From assembly GCF_009823805.1 (NCBI RefSeq), contig NZ_WUEK01000004.1, positions 248,001-312,000 of the forward strand: a stretch of DNA of 64,000 nucleotides. The letters are read 5' to 3'. The notes below the pieces were generated by a model. That model worked only from the letters and a program-made list of their open reading frames with translations. It searched no databases and was not told the DNA's origin. The DNA is from Nocardioides flavescens. Lineage in GTDB: Bacteria; Actinomycetota; Actinomycetes; Propionibacteriales; Nocardioidaceae. Both the position numbers and the translations under genes were made by a program. Of the stretch, positions 1 to 8,957 are shown piece after piece. The stretch's first letter is position 1; the number at the start of each line of letters is the position of its first letter.

Positions 1-1
1 G

Positions 2-49
2 GGCGAGGTCGTGCGTCGCGGCGCCGGACCGCGCCGGGTGGGCTTCTAG
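2..49 (+). CDS. C-terminal tail of an upstream gene (partial)
   Basis: The first 15 codons of the window stay open in one frame and end at a TAG three bases before the next GTG start. They would encode a basic tail ending RRVGF. The tight spacing fits the end of a gene in the same operon. Nothing can be said about its function, and a chance open frame is possible over so short a stretch. Confidence 0.3.
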   Translation, partial: GEVVRRGAGPRRVGF

Positions 50-52
50 TCC

Positions 53-1105
53 GTGCCGACCGGGGGTGGCGCGGCTAGGCTCGTCGGCCTCGACGTCGCC
101 CGCTGCCTCGCGCTCCTCGGCATGGTCGCGGCGCACGTCCTCGACGACAGCCCGCTCGTCGACGGCCGCGCCTCGGCGCTGTTCGCGGTGCTGGCCGGGG
201 TGAGCCTGGTCCTGCTCGACCGGCGTACGACGCGCCGCGGGATCGCGGTGCGCGCGGTGCTGATCGCGCTGCTCGGCCTCGCGCTCGGCGAGCTCGACAC
301 CGGCATCGCGGTGATCCTGACCTACTACGGCGTGCTGTTCGTGCTCGGCCTGCCGTTCCTGCGGCTGCCCGCGCGGGTCCTGTGGCCGCTCGCCGCACTG
401 TGGGCGGTGGCCGCGCCGGTCGGATCCTACCTGCTGCGCCCCGAGCTGCCGGAGCGCCAGACCGCGAGCCCGGCGTTCGACCAGCTCGCCGAGCCCGGCC
501 ACCTGCTCTCCGAGCTGCTGTTCACCGGCTACTACCCGGCGGGCGTGTGGCTCGCCTACCTCCTGCTCGGTCTGGCCATCGGGCGCAGCGACCTGCGCAG
601 CCCGGTGCTCCAGGCCCGGCTCGTTGCGCTCGGTGCGCCGCTCGCCCTGGCGGCGTACGCCGTCTCGCGGGTGCTCACCGCCCAGCCCGGCCTGGCCCGG
701 GTGGAGGTCGGCGAGACCTTCTACGGCACCACGCCCACCGGCGACGGCGCGGCGTGGCTGCTGGTCGTGGCCCCGCACAGCGGCACGCCGTTCGACCTGC
801 TGCAGACCGGCGGGTGCGCGATGGCCGTCATCGGCCTGTGCCTGCTCGTGGCCGGGGCGCTGCCGCCCGGAGGAACACGGCCGCTGGCCGTGCTCTTCGG
901 GGCGGGCACGATGACGCTGACGCTCTACACCCTGCACGTCGTGATGCGCACCGACCGGGTCTGGCCGGCCGAGGAGCCGGGCTCCTACGGCTGGCACGTG
1001 CTGGTGCTCGTGGTGATCGGCGCCGCCTTCGTCGCCGCCCGTCGGCGCGGACCTCTCGAGTCCGTCCTCGCGCGCGCCGGCGCTTCACTAGGCTCGCGCC
1101 CATGA
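53..1105 (+). CDS. Multi-pass membrane protein, DUF1624/DUF418 (heparan-glucosaminide N-acetyltransferase-like)
   Basis: A 350-residue protein with about eight or nine hydrophobic segments. Near residue 10 it has the motif LVGLDVARCLALLGMVAAH, which is typical of the membrane acyltransferase group that includes DUF1624 and DUF418 proteins; the His at the end of that motif is the usual acyl-transfer residue. A late segment (LTLYTLHVVMR) resembles the DUF418 C-terminus. Members are thought to move acyl groups across the membrane onto glycans, but the substrate here is unknown. The start is GTG; no ATG lies near. The stop overlaps the next gene's start as ATGA, so the two are probably co-translated. 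The fold class is likely; the enzymatic role is inferred. Confidence 0.75.
   Translation: MPTGGGAARLVGLDVARCLALLGMVAAHVLDDSPLVDGRASALFAVLAGVSLVLLDRRTTRRGIAVRAVLIALLGLALGELDTGIAVILTYYGVLFVLGLPFLRLPARVLWPLAALWAVAAPVGSYLLRPELPERQTASPAFDQLAEPGHLLSELLFTGYYPAGVWLAYLLLGLAIGRSDLRSPVLQARLVALGAPLALAAYAVSRVLTAQPGLARVEVGETFYGTTPTGDGAAWLLVVAPHSGTPFDLLQTGGCAMAVIGLCLLVAGALPPGGTRPLAVLFGAGTMTLTLYTLHVVMRTDRVWPAEEPGSYGWHVLVLVVIGAAFVAARRRGPLESVLARAGASLGSRP
1089..1094 (+). promoter_or_regulatory. -10 element TAGGCT for leaderless start at 1102
   Basis: TAGGCT lies 7 nt before the ATG of the LURP-one-like gene, inside the end of the preceding gene. The same TANNNT-to-start spacing recurs through the window. The downstream gene may therefore have its own leaderless transcript as well as read-through from upstream. 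Confidence 0.5.
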
Positions 1106-1656
1106 GCGCCGTGAGCCACGTCCCGCAGTTCTTCGTGCACCAGAAGTTCGCCATGACCACCAACCGCTACGAGGCGGTCGACCCGGCCGGGCAGACGCTG
1201 GCCTTCGCCGAGCAGAAGCGGCTGGCGTTCAAGGAGGAGGTGACCTTCTACACCGACAAGTCGAAGAGCCAGAAGGTCTTCAGCTTCAAGGCGCGCAAGC
1301 GGATCGACCTCAACTCCGGCTACGACATCTTCGCCGCCGACGGCGAGCAGATCGGCTTCTTCCGCAAGGACTTCGGCGCCAGCCTCATGCGCTCGACGTT
1401 CCACATCGAGGGTCCGGGCTACACCGGCACCGGCCAGGAGCGCAGCCAGTGGATCGCGGTCATCCGCCGCTTCACCGACATCCCGTTCCTGCCGATCCAC
1501 TTCGACTACGTGAGCTCCGAGGGCCAGCCGCTGCTCGGCGTCGAGCGCCAGGGCAGCGTCCGCGACCGCTACACCGTGCACGTGCCCGACCAGCGGGTGG
1601 ACTTCCGGGTCGCCGCGGCCGTCGCGGTCGCCATGGACGCCCTCATGGGGCGCTGA
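1102..1656 (+). CDS. LURP-one-related / scramblase-like family protein
   Basis: A 184-residue soluble protein. It opens with SHVPQFFVHQKFAMTTNRYE and continues with short beta-strand-like blocks such as AFKEEVTFYTDKSK and FSFKARKRIDLNSGYDIF. This is the pattern of the LURP-one / phospholipid-scramblase tubby-like barrel family, which in actinobacteria is a single-domain protein of about 170-190 residues with unknown role. The ATG was chosen because it overlaps the upstream TGA (ATGA) and sits 7 nt after a TAGGCT element. The longer reading frame upstream is the shadow of the preceding gene. Confidence in the family is good; no function can be given. Confidence 0.8.
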   Translation: MSAVSHVPQFFVHQKFAMTTNRYEAVDPAGQTLAFAEQKRLAFKEEVTFYTDKSKSQKVFSFKARKRIDLNSGYDIFAADGEQIGFFRKDFGASLMRSTFHIEGPGYTGTGQERSQWIAVIRRFTDIPFLPIHFDYVSSEGQPLLGVERQGSVRDRYTVHVPDQRVDFRVAAAVAVAMDALMGR

Positions 1657-1660
1657 GCCC

Positions 1661-2551
1661 GTGGCCCTCTCACCCGAGGCCCGTCGCGCCGTCGAGCACG
1701 CCCGCGGCGAACCGCGCGTGCACGCGCCCGGCTACGACATCGCGGCAGCGCGCGTCGCCGCCCGCGAGCTCGCCCTCGCCGAGCCGCCGCTCGAGCTCGC
1801 CGAGGTCCGCGACCTCGACGCCGACGGGGTGCCGGTGCGGCTCTACCGTCCCGCCGACGCTGCTCCTGGCGTCGTGGTGCACCTGCACGGGGGCGGCTTC
1901 GTCTTCAACGACGTCGAGGTGCACGACCGTCCCTGCCGCCGCTTCGCCCACGGCCTCGGGATCGCCGTGCTCTCCGTCGACTACCGCCTGGCCCCCGAGC
2001 ACCGCTTCCCGGCCGCGCCCGACGACGTCGACACCGTGCTCGCCTGGCTCGAGCGCGAGGCGTCCTCGCTCGATCTCGACGGGCCGGCGTACGCCCACGG
2101 CGACAGCGCGGGCGCCAACCTCGCGCTCGTGGCCGCGCTGCGGCACCCGGGCCGGTTCCGCGCGCTCGTGCTCCACTACCCGTTCCTCGACCCGACCGCC
2201 GGGTTCGCGTCGTACGCCGAGCAGGCCGACACGGGCTTCGACCCCGAGGAGGCGGCGTGGTACTGGCGCCAGTACGCCGCCTCCGCGGCCGACCTCACCG
2301 ACCCCGACCTCGCGCCGCTGCTCAGCGACCGGCTCGGCACCCTGCCCCCGACGCTGGTCACCACCGCCGAGCACGACCCGCTGCGCGACGAGGGGGAGCG
2401 GCTCGTCGAGCTGATCGGTGAGGCCGGCGGGCAGGCGGTCGGCACCCGGTGGCTCGGTCAGCTGCACGGCTTCTGGCGCCACCGGCAGGTCTTCCCCGCG
2501 GCCGACCAGCTGATGGCCCAGGGGGCGTCGTTCATCCGCTCGCACGCGTGA
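1661..2551 (+). CDS. Alpha/beta hydrolase, hormone-sensitive-lipase (HSL) type esterase
   Basis: A 296-residue esterase of the HSL/acetyl-hydrolase group. The oxyanion motif HGGGF is near residue 76 (VVHLHGGGFVFND), the nucleophile elbow GDSAGAN near residue 147, and the catalytic Asp and His lie in the AEHDPLRDE and QLHGFWRH blocks near the C-terminus. The SVDYRLAPEHRFPAA segment is also typical of the family. It should hydrolyse short-chain acyl esters in the cytoplasm. The GTG start lies 2 nt after the previous stop, so it is probably in the same operon. In M. tuberculosis a related carboxylesterase sits beside rpiB and nei, which fits the synteny. The natural substrate is unknown. Confidence 0.88.
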   Translation: MALSPEARRAVEHARGEPRVHAPGYDIAAARVAARELALAEPPLELAEVRDLDADGVPVRLYRPADAAPGVVVHLHGGGFVFNDVEVHDRPCRRFAHGLGIAVLSVDYRLAPEHRFPAAPDDVDTVLAWLEREASSLDLDGPAYAHGDSAGANLALVAALRHPGRFRALVLHYPFLDPTAGFASYAEQADTGFDPEEAAWYWRQYAASAADLTDPDLAPLLSDRLGTLPPTLVTTAEHDPLRDEGERLVELIGEAGGQAVGTRWLGQLHGFWRHRQVFPAADQLMAQGASFIRSHA

Positions 2552-2577
2552 ACCACCCGGCTGAGAGGATGGGCGCC

Positions 2578-3085
<508 letters not shown>

Positions 3086-3093
<8 letters not shown>

Positions 3094-3949
3094 GGGGCAC
3101 ACCCTCCACCGCCTGGCGAGCGCGCTCGACGGAGCGTTCGCCGGGCACCCCGTGCGCGTGAGCAGCCCCCAGGGGCGCTTCGCGGAGTCGGCCGCCCTCC
3201 TCGACGGCCGGGTCCTGCGCTCGGCGACGTCGGCGGGCAAGCACCTTTTCGTCGACTTCGACGACGACGACGTCGTGCACGTCCACCTCGGTCTCTACGG
3301 CAAGTTCGCCGTGCACCGGGCGGCCGTCGAGGTGCACCCGCCGGTCGGCCAGGTGCGGATGCGCCTCGTGCAGGCCGACGCCGGCGACGGGCCCGACGCG
3401 AGGGCGTCGTACGCCGACCTGCGGGGCGCGACCGCCTGCGAGCTCCTGGTGCCCGCCCAGGTCGAGGCCATCCTCGACCGGCTCGGACCCGACCCGCTGC
3501 GACCCGACGCCGACCCCGACCGCGCCTGGGCGCGGATCAAGCGCAGCCGCGCGCCCATCGCCGGGCTGCTGATGGACCAGTCGGTGGTCGCCGGGATCGG
3601 CAACGTCTACCGCGCCGAGATCCTGTTCCGCCACCGCGTCGACCCGTTCCGGGCCGGCAACTCCCTCCGCGTCTCGACGTGGCGCGCGATGTGGGACGAC
3701 CTCGTCGTGCTGATGGCCGACGGCGTGCGCACCGGCCGCATCGACACCGTGCGGCCCGAGCACCTCACCGAGGCCGAGCTGCGCTCGCGGCGCCGGCGGG
3801 GTCTCAACTACGTCTACCGGCGCGCCGGCGACCCCTGCCGGGTCTGCGGCGCGACGGTGCGCACCGAGGAGCTGCAGGCGCGCAACCTGTTCTGGTGCCC
3901 CCGGTGCCAGCCGAGGTTCCGCTCGCGGGCGGTGGGAGCCGGGTCGTGA
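3086..3949 (+). CDS. nei: Fpg/Nei-family DNA glycosylase (endonuclease VIII-like)
   Basis: A 287-residue base-excision-repair glycosylase/AP lyase. The N-terminus is MPEGHTLHRL; Pro2 is the Schiff-base nucleophile and Glu3 the general acid, and PEGHT rather than PELPE marks the Nei branch, not MutM. The helix-two-turn-helix region lies around IAGLLMDQSVVAGIGNVYR (residues about 152-170). The C-terminal zinc finger has CRVC and CPRC pairs near residues 252 and 271. It removes oxidised pyrimidines and cuts the abasic site. It overlaps rpiB upstream and shares GTGA with the phosphatase downstream. Which Nei subgroup it belongs to cannot be settled by eye. Confidence 0.92.
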
Positions 3950-5001
3950 GGCGCGGGCACCGCCAGCCTTTCGACCGCGTCCTGGCGGGGCTGGTCGTGC
4001 TGCCGGTGCTGGTCGTCGTGGCCGTCGGGATCGACCCCGACGTCGTGCCGATCACCGCGCTGATGGTGCCGCTGCTGCTCGGCAGCCTGGTGCTCTCACC
4101 GCGGCGGCTCCCGTGGTTCGTCGGCTGGGTGGTCCTCGCCCTCGTGACGTCGCTGCTGCTGCAGGACTCGATCAGCGCGCGCACGTGGGGTGCGGTCGGC
4201 ATCCAGGTGCTGATGGCGCTGATCGTGCTGGGCTTCTCGGTGCGCCGCTCGCGGCTCGGTGTCGCCGGGGTCACGGGGGAGTCGATGTTCGTCGACCTGC
4301 GCGACTCGATCCTCGCCCAGGGCGGCATCCCCGACCTGCCCTCCGACTGGCGGGTGGAGCGGGCGCTGCGCTCGGCCGGCGGTACGCCGTTCGCGGGCGA
4401 CTTCCTGGTCGCCACCTGCCCGACGCCGGAGCGGCTCGAGATCGCCGTCGTCGACGTGTCCGGCAAGGGCGAGGACGCCGGCACCCGCGCGCTCCTGCTG
4501 TCGGGGGTGTTCGGCGGGTTGCTCGGGGCGCTCCCGCCCGAGGACTTCCTGCCGGCCGCCAACGACTACCTGCTGCGTCAGGACTGGGACGAGGGCTTCG
4601 CCACGGCCGTGCACCTCTCGCTGACCCTGACCGACGGCAGCTTCGCCGTCCGGTCCGCCGGGCACCCGCCTGCCGTCGTACTGTCCGGGACCGAGCGCGA
4701 GGTGCTCACCAGCGACGGCCCGGTGCTGGGGCTGATCCCTGACGCGGAGTTCAGCGTCGCGACCGGCCGTCTCGCCGAGCCCGGCACGACGATGCTGCTC
4801 TACACCGACGGCATGGTCGAGCGCGCCGACCGCGACCTCGACCAGGGGCTCGAGCGGCTGCTCGACGAGGGCCGGCGGCTGCTGGGGACCGGCGATCACG
4901 GTGTCGACCGGGTGGCCGAGCGGCTGGTGGACGCCCTCGGCTCACCGGACGACGACCGCGCGATGGTCGTCGTTTCGCGGGCGCAGCGCTCCGGGCGGTA
5001 G
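3946..5001 (+). CDS. Membrane-anchored PP2C/SpoIIE-type serine phosphatase
   Basis: A 351-residue protein. An N-terminal region of about 105 residues carries three to four hydrophobic segments (for example LAGLVVLPVLVVVAVGI and VQVLMALIVLGF-like blocks). A cytoplasmic SpoIIE/RsbU-type PP2C domain follows, with the metal-binding motifs AVVDVSGKGEDAG near residue 167 and RSAGHPPAVV near 235, then LYTDGMVERAD and DDRAMVVV. Such enzymes dephosphorylate anti-sigma-factor antagonists or kinase substrates. The GTG start makes a GTGA overlap with nei; the longer reading frame upstream is the nei shadow. No anti-sigma partner lies next to it. A membrane Ser/Thr kinase lies 2.3 kb downstream, but no direct link is shown. 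Confidence 0.88.
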   Translation: MRRGHRQPFDRVLAGLVVLPVLVVVAVGIDPDVVPITALMVPLLLGSLVLSPRRLPWFVGWVVLALVTSLLLQDSISARTWGAVGIQVLMALIVLGFSVRRSRLGVAGVTGESMFVDLRDSILAQGGIPDLPSDWRVERALRSAGGTPFAGDFLVATCPTPERLEIAVVDVSGKGEDAGTRALLLSGVFGGLLGALPPEDFLPAANDYLLRQDWDEGFATAVHLSLTLTDGSFAVRSAGHPPAVVLSGTEREVLTSDGPVLGLIPDAEFSVATGRLAEPGTTMLLYTDGMVERADRDLDQGLERLLDEGRRLLGTGDHGVDRVAERLVDALGSPDDDRAMVVVSRAQRSGR

Positions 5002-5046
5002 ATTCCGCTCGTCTCGGCCGGAGCCCTCGGGCAGCGTCGGGGCCGC

Positions 5047-5120
5047 GCGGATGTAGCTCAATGGTAGAGCCCCAGTCTTCCAAACTGGCTACGCGGGTTC
5101 GATTCCCGTCATCCGCTCCA
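5047..5120 (+). tRNA. tRNA-Gly (TCC anticodon)
   Basis: A complete cloverleaf. The acceptor arms are GCGGATG and CATCCGC, the anticodon stem is CCAGT/ACTGG with a 7-nt loop and anticodon TCC at 5079-5081, and the T-loop is GGTTCGATTC. The discriminator is T and CCA is encoded at 5118-5120. It reads GGA codons. It is 46 nt upstream of tRNA-Pro on the same strand. Confidence 0.97.
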
Positions 5121-5166
5121 GGACCGGTCTCTCGGGCGCCCTCGGGCGTCCGTGAGCCGCCCTGAC

Positions 5167-5242
5167 CGGGGCGTAGCGTAGTGGCTAGCGCGCCTGCTTT
5201 GGGAGCAGGAGACCGCAGGTTCGAGTCCTGTCGCCCCGACCA
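5167..5242 (+). tRNA. tRNA-Pro (TGG anticodon)
   Basis: A complete cloverleaf. The acceptor arms are CGGGGCG and CGCCCCG, the anticodon stem is CCTGC/GCAGG with loop TTTGGGA and anticodon TGG at 5200-5202, the T-arm contains GGTTCGAGTCC, and CCA is encoded at 5240-5242. The 3' end is followed directly by unusually GC-poor DNA. Pro tRNA genes are common integration targets, but no second copy of the 3' end is visible nearby. Confidence 0.97.
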
Positions 5243-5742
5243 ATTCGTGGTCCAAACGTTGCGGATGCGAGCAGACCGGCGGCGGACCTCGGTGCAACTT
5301 GCTTCACAACGAGACGTGATCATCAGATGCAGCGTTCCCGCTTGAACCTCGGGTGCTCGTGGGCTCAAGTACGCCGGCGGATTGGCCTGAACGAGACTGA
5401 GAACTTCCTCAGGCGAGACGAACTCGCAATTCCATCCGTCATATCGGACTCCTTCCGAGTGCTGTAGGAAACTTGAAGGCACTGGACGATCAGGAGCGGT
5501 ATTACTAGAAGCCACCCAAACGGGTGGAGGAAGCCGCCGACGACCAGCGTCAGGACGCCCTTCAGCCCACGAGCGAGCTCAGGGTAACAAAATGCTTCTC
5601 CTTCAGAGCCCGCGGAAGACCTTCTTCCTAGCCGCCGGCGGCAATGCGCGAGCAGCTGCGTGTCGATGCCCTGAGGTAGCAGGGCGCCGCCGCCCAACCC
5701 AGGCCGAACTGGGACCGATTCGTGCGCCGATCACCGCGCGGA
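5243..5742. other. Lower-GC interval with no convincing gene
   Basis: About 500 bp between tRNA-Pro and the trigger factor promoter. From about 5260 to 5640 the base composition is clearly poorer in G+C than the surroundings. On the minus strand a 110-codon open frame (5365-5697) encodes one hydrophobic stretch (LLVIPLLIVQCLQV) with no recognisable family. Inside it a good Shine-Dalgarno (GGAAGGAG) precedes an ATG at 5444 that opens only 25 codons, while a second frame stays open across the same stretch. This is what a decayed or frameshifted small gene, or residue of foreign DNA beside a tRNA, would look like. No function is claimed. Confidence 0.45.
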
Positions 5743-5748
5743 TACGCT
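5743..5748 (+). promoter_or_regulatory. Putative -10 (TACGCT) of the trigger factor promoter
   Basis: TACGCT at 5743-5748 is preceded after an 18-bp spacer by TTCGTG, a loose -35. Transcription would start near 5755 and give a leader of about 50 nt. That leader contains a short GGGCC/GGCCC hairpin (5770-5783) and then a strong AGGAGG before the GTG. Confidence 0.4.
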
Positions 5749-5803
5749 GAGGGGTCGGACGTCGACCACGGGCCGGTAGGCCCACCAGGAGGATGAACAA
5801 GCA

Positions 5804-7228
5804 GTGAAGAGCGCCGTCGAGACCTTGAGCCCGACCCGGGCCAAGCTGACCGTCGAGGTGCCCTTCGAGGAGCTCAAGCCGAGCCTCGACGCGGCCTACC
5901 AGCAGATCGCCAAGCAGATCAACGTCCCCGGCTTCCGCCGCGGCAAGGTGCCCCCGGCCATCATCGACCGCCAGGTCGGCCGCGAGGCGGTGCTCGCCCA
6001 GGCGATCAACGACGTCCTCCCGGAGAAGTACATCGAGGCCCTGCAGTCCAACGACCTGCAGCCGCTGGCCCAGCCCGAGGTCGAGGTCACCAAGCAGGAC
6101 GAGGACGGTCTCGAGTTCACCGCCGAGGTGGACGTCAAGCCGACGATCGACCTGCCCGAGTACGACGGCCTCGAGGCCACCGTCGACGACCTCGAGGTCA
6201 CCGACGCCGACGTCGAGGAGCAGCTGCAGGCCCTGCGCGAGCGCTTCGGCACCCTGTCCGACGTCGAGCGCGCGGCGGCCGACGGCGACTTCGTCGTCAT
6301 CGACCTGACCGCCAGCCGCGACGGCGAGGTGCTCGACGGCGCCGAGCTGACCGGCATGAGCTACCAGGTCGGTCGCGGCGGGATGATCCCCGGGCTCGAC
6401 GAGGCCCTGGTCGGCCTGAGCGCCGGCGAGGAGAAGTCCTTCAGCTCCGAGCTCGTCGGCGGCGACCTCGTGGGCGAGCCCGTCGAGGTGCTCGTCAAGG
6501 TCACCCAGGTCCAGGAGCAGGAGCTCCCCGAGCTCGACGACGACTTCGCCCAGGAGGCCTCGGAGTTCGACACCGTCGCCGAGCTGACCGACGACGTCCG
6601 CGAGCGCCTCACCCGCGGCAAGCGCCTCGAGCAGGCCGCCGGCGCCCGCGACGCCGTCCTCGAGGCCTTGCTCGACAAGGTCGAGGTGCCGCTGCCGGAG
6701 ACCATGGTCACCGACGAGCTCAACGCCCGCCGCCAGCAGATCGAGCAGCAGCTCGCGATGGCCGGCATGACGATGGACGCCTACCTCGAGGAGCAGGAGC
6801 AGACCCAGGAGGAGTTCGAGGCCGACCTCGAGCGCCGGGTCCGCGACGCCGTCGCCGCGCAGTTCGTCCTCGACGAGATCGCGAAGAAGGAGGAGTTCGG
6901 CGTCGACCAGAACGAGCTCTCCCAGCACCTGGTCCGCCGCGCCCAGCAGTCCGGTCAGGACCCGCAGGAGTTCGCGAACCACATGTTCGAGCACAACCAC
7001 ATCCCGGACCTGGTCCAGGAGATCCTGCGCGGCAAGGCGCTCGCCCAGATCGTCGAGGGTGCGACCGTCAAGGACGCCTCCGGCGAGGTCGTCGAGCTGA
7101 AGAACCTCCGCCCCGACGGCACCATCGGTGAGCCCGAGGCCGAGGTCGAGGCCACCGAGGACGCCGCCGACGAGGCGACCGAGGAGTCCACGGACGAGGC
7201 CACCGAGCAGGAGAGCACCAACAGCTAG
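5804..7228 (+). CDS. tig: Trigger factor, ribosome-associated chaperone and prolyl isomerase
   Basis: A 474-residue trigger factor. The N-terminal ribosome-binding domain carries the signature region INVPGFRRGKVPPAI (residues about 40-55, equivalent to the GFRxGKxP loop that docks on L23). A central FKBP-type isomerase domain follows (about 150-240, GDFVVIDLTAS to VTQVQEQELPELD), then the helical chaperone domain and an acidic low-complexity tail rich in Glu, Ala and Thr that is common in actinobacteria. It binds nascent chains at the tunnel exit. Start GTG is preceded by AGGAGG about 12 nt upstream. As in mycobacteria, it lies upstream of the clpP1-clpP2-clpX genes, but here about 18 kb of T7SS-like and other DNA separates them. 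Confidence 0.97.
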   Translation: MKSAVETLSPTRAKLTVEVPFEELKPSLDAAYQQIAKQINVPGFRRGKVPPAIIDRQVGREAVLAQAINDVLPEKYIEALQSNDLQPLAQPEVEVTKQDEDGLEFTAEVDVKPTIDLPEYDGLEATVDDLEVTDADVEEQLQALRERFGTLSDVERAAADGDFVVIDLTASRDGEVLDGAELTGMSYQVGRGGMIPGLDEALVGLSAGEEKSFSSELVGGDLVGEPVEVLVKVTQVQEQELPELDDDFAQEASEFDTVAELTDDVRERLTRGKRLEQAAGARDAVLEALLDKVEVPLPETMVTDELNARRQQIEQQLAMAGMTMDAYLEEQEQTQEEFEADLERRVRDAVAAQFVLDEIAKKEEFGVDQNELSQHLVRRAQQSGQDPQEFANHMFEHNHIPDLVQEILRGKALAQIVEGATVKDASGEVVELKNLRPDGTIGEPEAEVEATEDAADEATEESTDEATEQESTNS

Positions 7229-7269
7229 ACCCCTGCGTAGCCGAGCCGCCGACGGGGAATCGGGACAGC

Positions 7270-8880
7270 GTGAGCGACGACAGTGCGTGGCGCCCACCGA
7301 GCCCCGTCGGCACGGCCGACGAGGCCCTCGAGGGCTACGCCGATCTCGTCGAGGTCGGGCGCGGTGGCGACTCCGTCGTCTACCGCGCCCGTGACCTCCG
7401 CCTCGGGCGCTCGGTCGCCGTCAAGGTGCTCGCGGTCGACGAGCCGCACCGCGTCGAGCGGTTCATGCGCGAGATCGAGATCACCGTCGAGCTCGGCCGC
7501 CAGCACCCCTACGTCGTCACCGTCCTCGCGACCGGCACCACCGCCTCCGGGCGACCGGCGATCGTCATGGACTTCTACGAGCGCGGCAGCCTGCACGACC
7601 AGCTGCGCGAGCGCGGGCCGCTCGGCGTCGACGAGGTCGTCGCGGCCGGCCGGGTCGTCGCCGACGCGCTGGCCTTCGCCCACGCCCACGGGGTGCTGCA
7701 CCGCGACGTCAAGCCGCAGAACGTGCTCGTGCTGCCGACGTCGTGGGTGCTCGCGGACTTCGGGATCGCCCGGCTGGTCGACACCGAGCACACCGCGTCG
7801 GTCGAGACGTTCACCTACCGTCACGCCTCCCCTCAGCTGCTGGACGGGGCGATGCCCACGGAGGCCGACGACGTGTGGGCGCTCGGCTCGACGCTGTTCA
7901 CCCTGCTCGACGGGCGGGCGCCGTTCGCGAGCGACGACCCCGACGACGACTCGGCGCTGGCCTATCTGCGAAGGGTCCGCACCTCGGCGCACCGCCGCCC
8001 CGACCTCGGCCCCGCACAGCGGGAGGGGGAGCCTCTCCTGGCTGTCATCGACCGGTGCCTGGCCAAGGACCTCGACCAGCGCTGGGGCAGCGCTGCCGAG
8101 CTGCGCGACGCGCTGAGCGACCTGCGCGCCACGGCGTGGCGGCCCGATGCCGCGGCGCGACCCCTGGCCCCGGCGCCCGCACCCGTGGAGCTCCCGGTCG
8201 AGCCGCCGGCCGCGTCCGAGGCGCCGGTGGAGCCGAAGCCCGTCGCCCTGTCGGTGCTGGCCCACCGCGACGCCGCCGGTGAGGACGCCGCGACCAGCGC
8301 GCGTCCGCCCGAGCCCGAGTCCGCGCCTGAGCCCCCGGTCGAGGTCCTCGCTTCCCCTCGACCGGAGCCCGACGCCCCGCCCGACCCCCAGGCCCGCAGC
8401 CGGCGCCGGCTGCTCATCGGGCTGGCCGCGCTGGCCCTGCTCGTCGGGACCGGCCTCAGCGTCGTCGGTGCGGCGCTGCGCAGCGGCGACGACGACACGA
8501 CGAGCACCGCGCAGCCGACGACGGACGTCGGCGGCGAGGCCGTCCCCACCCTCGATGCCGCTCCGACCGAGACCGGCGACCCGCAGGTCAAGGTCTTCGA
8601 CCCGGCCCTGACCTTCGACTTCACCGGCATCCGCAGCGACGGCGTCAGCATCGAGATGAACTGGAACGACCCGACCGACGGTCGCGGCACCTTCGTGCTG
8701 CTGCAGACGCTGCCCACGCGCGACCTGCGTCAGTTCCCGCCCGGCACCCGAGAGGCGACCCTGACGGTGCCGCTCGCCCAAGGCGAGCGGGCCTGCTTCA
8801 AGCTGACGGTCCTCGACACCGACGGCGCGATCGGCGAGGCCGCGCAGAACCCGCGCTGCGTCCGACCGACCGCGCCCTGA
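7270..8880 (+). CDS. Membrane Ser/Thr protein kinase (PknB-type, Pkb2-like)
   Basis: A 536-residue receptor-like kinase. The cytoplasmic kinase domain is roughly residues 20-280: Gly loop VGRGGDSVVYRA, catalytic Lys in VAVKVL, catalytic loop HRDVKPQN, and Mg loop ADFGIARL. The P+1 region reads HASPQLL, so the usual APE/SPE Glu is Gln. A Pro/Glu/Ala-rich linker follows, then one transmembrane helix (LLIGLAALALLVGTGLSVVG, about 378-397) and an extracytoplasmic beta-rich domain of about 130 residues. It should phosphorylate Ser/Thr targets in response to an envelope signal. It faces the TgpA/DUF58/MoxR/FN3/EssC genes tail to tail. In the bifidobacterial PFNA cluster a kinase sits with the same partners. 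The assignment to that cluster is inference. Confidence 0.9.
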   Translation: MSDDSAWRPPSPVGTADEALEGYADLVEVGRGGDSVVYRARDLRLGRSVAVKVLAVDEPHRVERFMREIEITVELGRQHPYVVTVLATGTTASGRPAIVMDFYERGSLHDQLRERGPLGVDEVVAAGRVVADALAFAHAHGVLHRDVKPQNVLVLPTSWVLADFGIARLVDTEHTASVETFTYRHASPQLLDGAMPTEADDVWALGSTLFTLLDGRAPFASDDPDDDSALAYLRRVRTSAHRRPDLGPAQREGEPLLAVIDRCLAKDLDQRWGSAAELRDALSDLRATAWRPDAAARPLAPAPAPVELPVEPPAASEAPVEPKPVALSVLAHRDAAGEDAATSARPPEPESAPEPPVEVLASPRPEPDAPPDPQARSRRRLLIGLAALALLVGTGLSVVGAALRSGDDDTTSTAQPTTDVGGEAVPTLDAAPTETGDPQVKVFDPALTFDFTGIRSDGVSIEMNWNDPTDGRGTFVLLQTLPTRDLRQFPPGTREATLTVPLAQGERACFKLTVLDTDGAIGEAAQNPRCVRPTAP

Positions 8881-8913
8881 CCCGCGAGCCGGCTCAGCGG
8901 CCTAGGAGAGTGA

Positions 8914-8957
8914 TGATCAATGGGGGCGGGGCTGAGGCCGCCCTCTGCCATTGATCA
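8914..8957. terminator. Bidirectional hairpin between convergent genes
   Basis: Perfect 10-bp arms TGATCAATGG (8914-8923) and CCATTGATCA (8948-8957) enclose 24 nt that contain a second inverted pair, GGGCGG and CCGCCC. It lies between the convergent kinase and TgpA-like genes and probably stops transcription from both sides. The TgpA-like stop codon (8955-8957) is inside the right arm. Confidence 0.6.

Noticed and set aside
4751..5515. Minus-strand ORF of 254 codons across both tRNA genes
   Set aside because: It contains the antisense translations of the tRNAs (for example LRSPAPKAGALATT), a well-known annotation artefact, and its end is antisense to the phosphatase gene.
5243..5803. Prophage or integrative element at tRNA-Pro
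   Set aside because: No integrase and no second copy of the tRNA 3' end were found; only the base composition is unusual.
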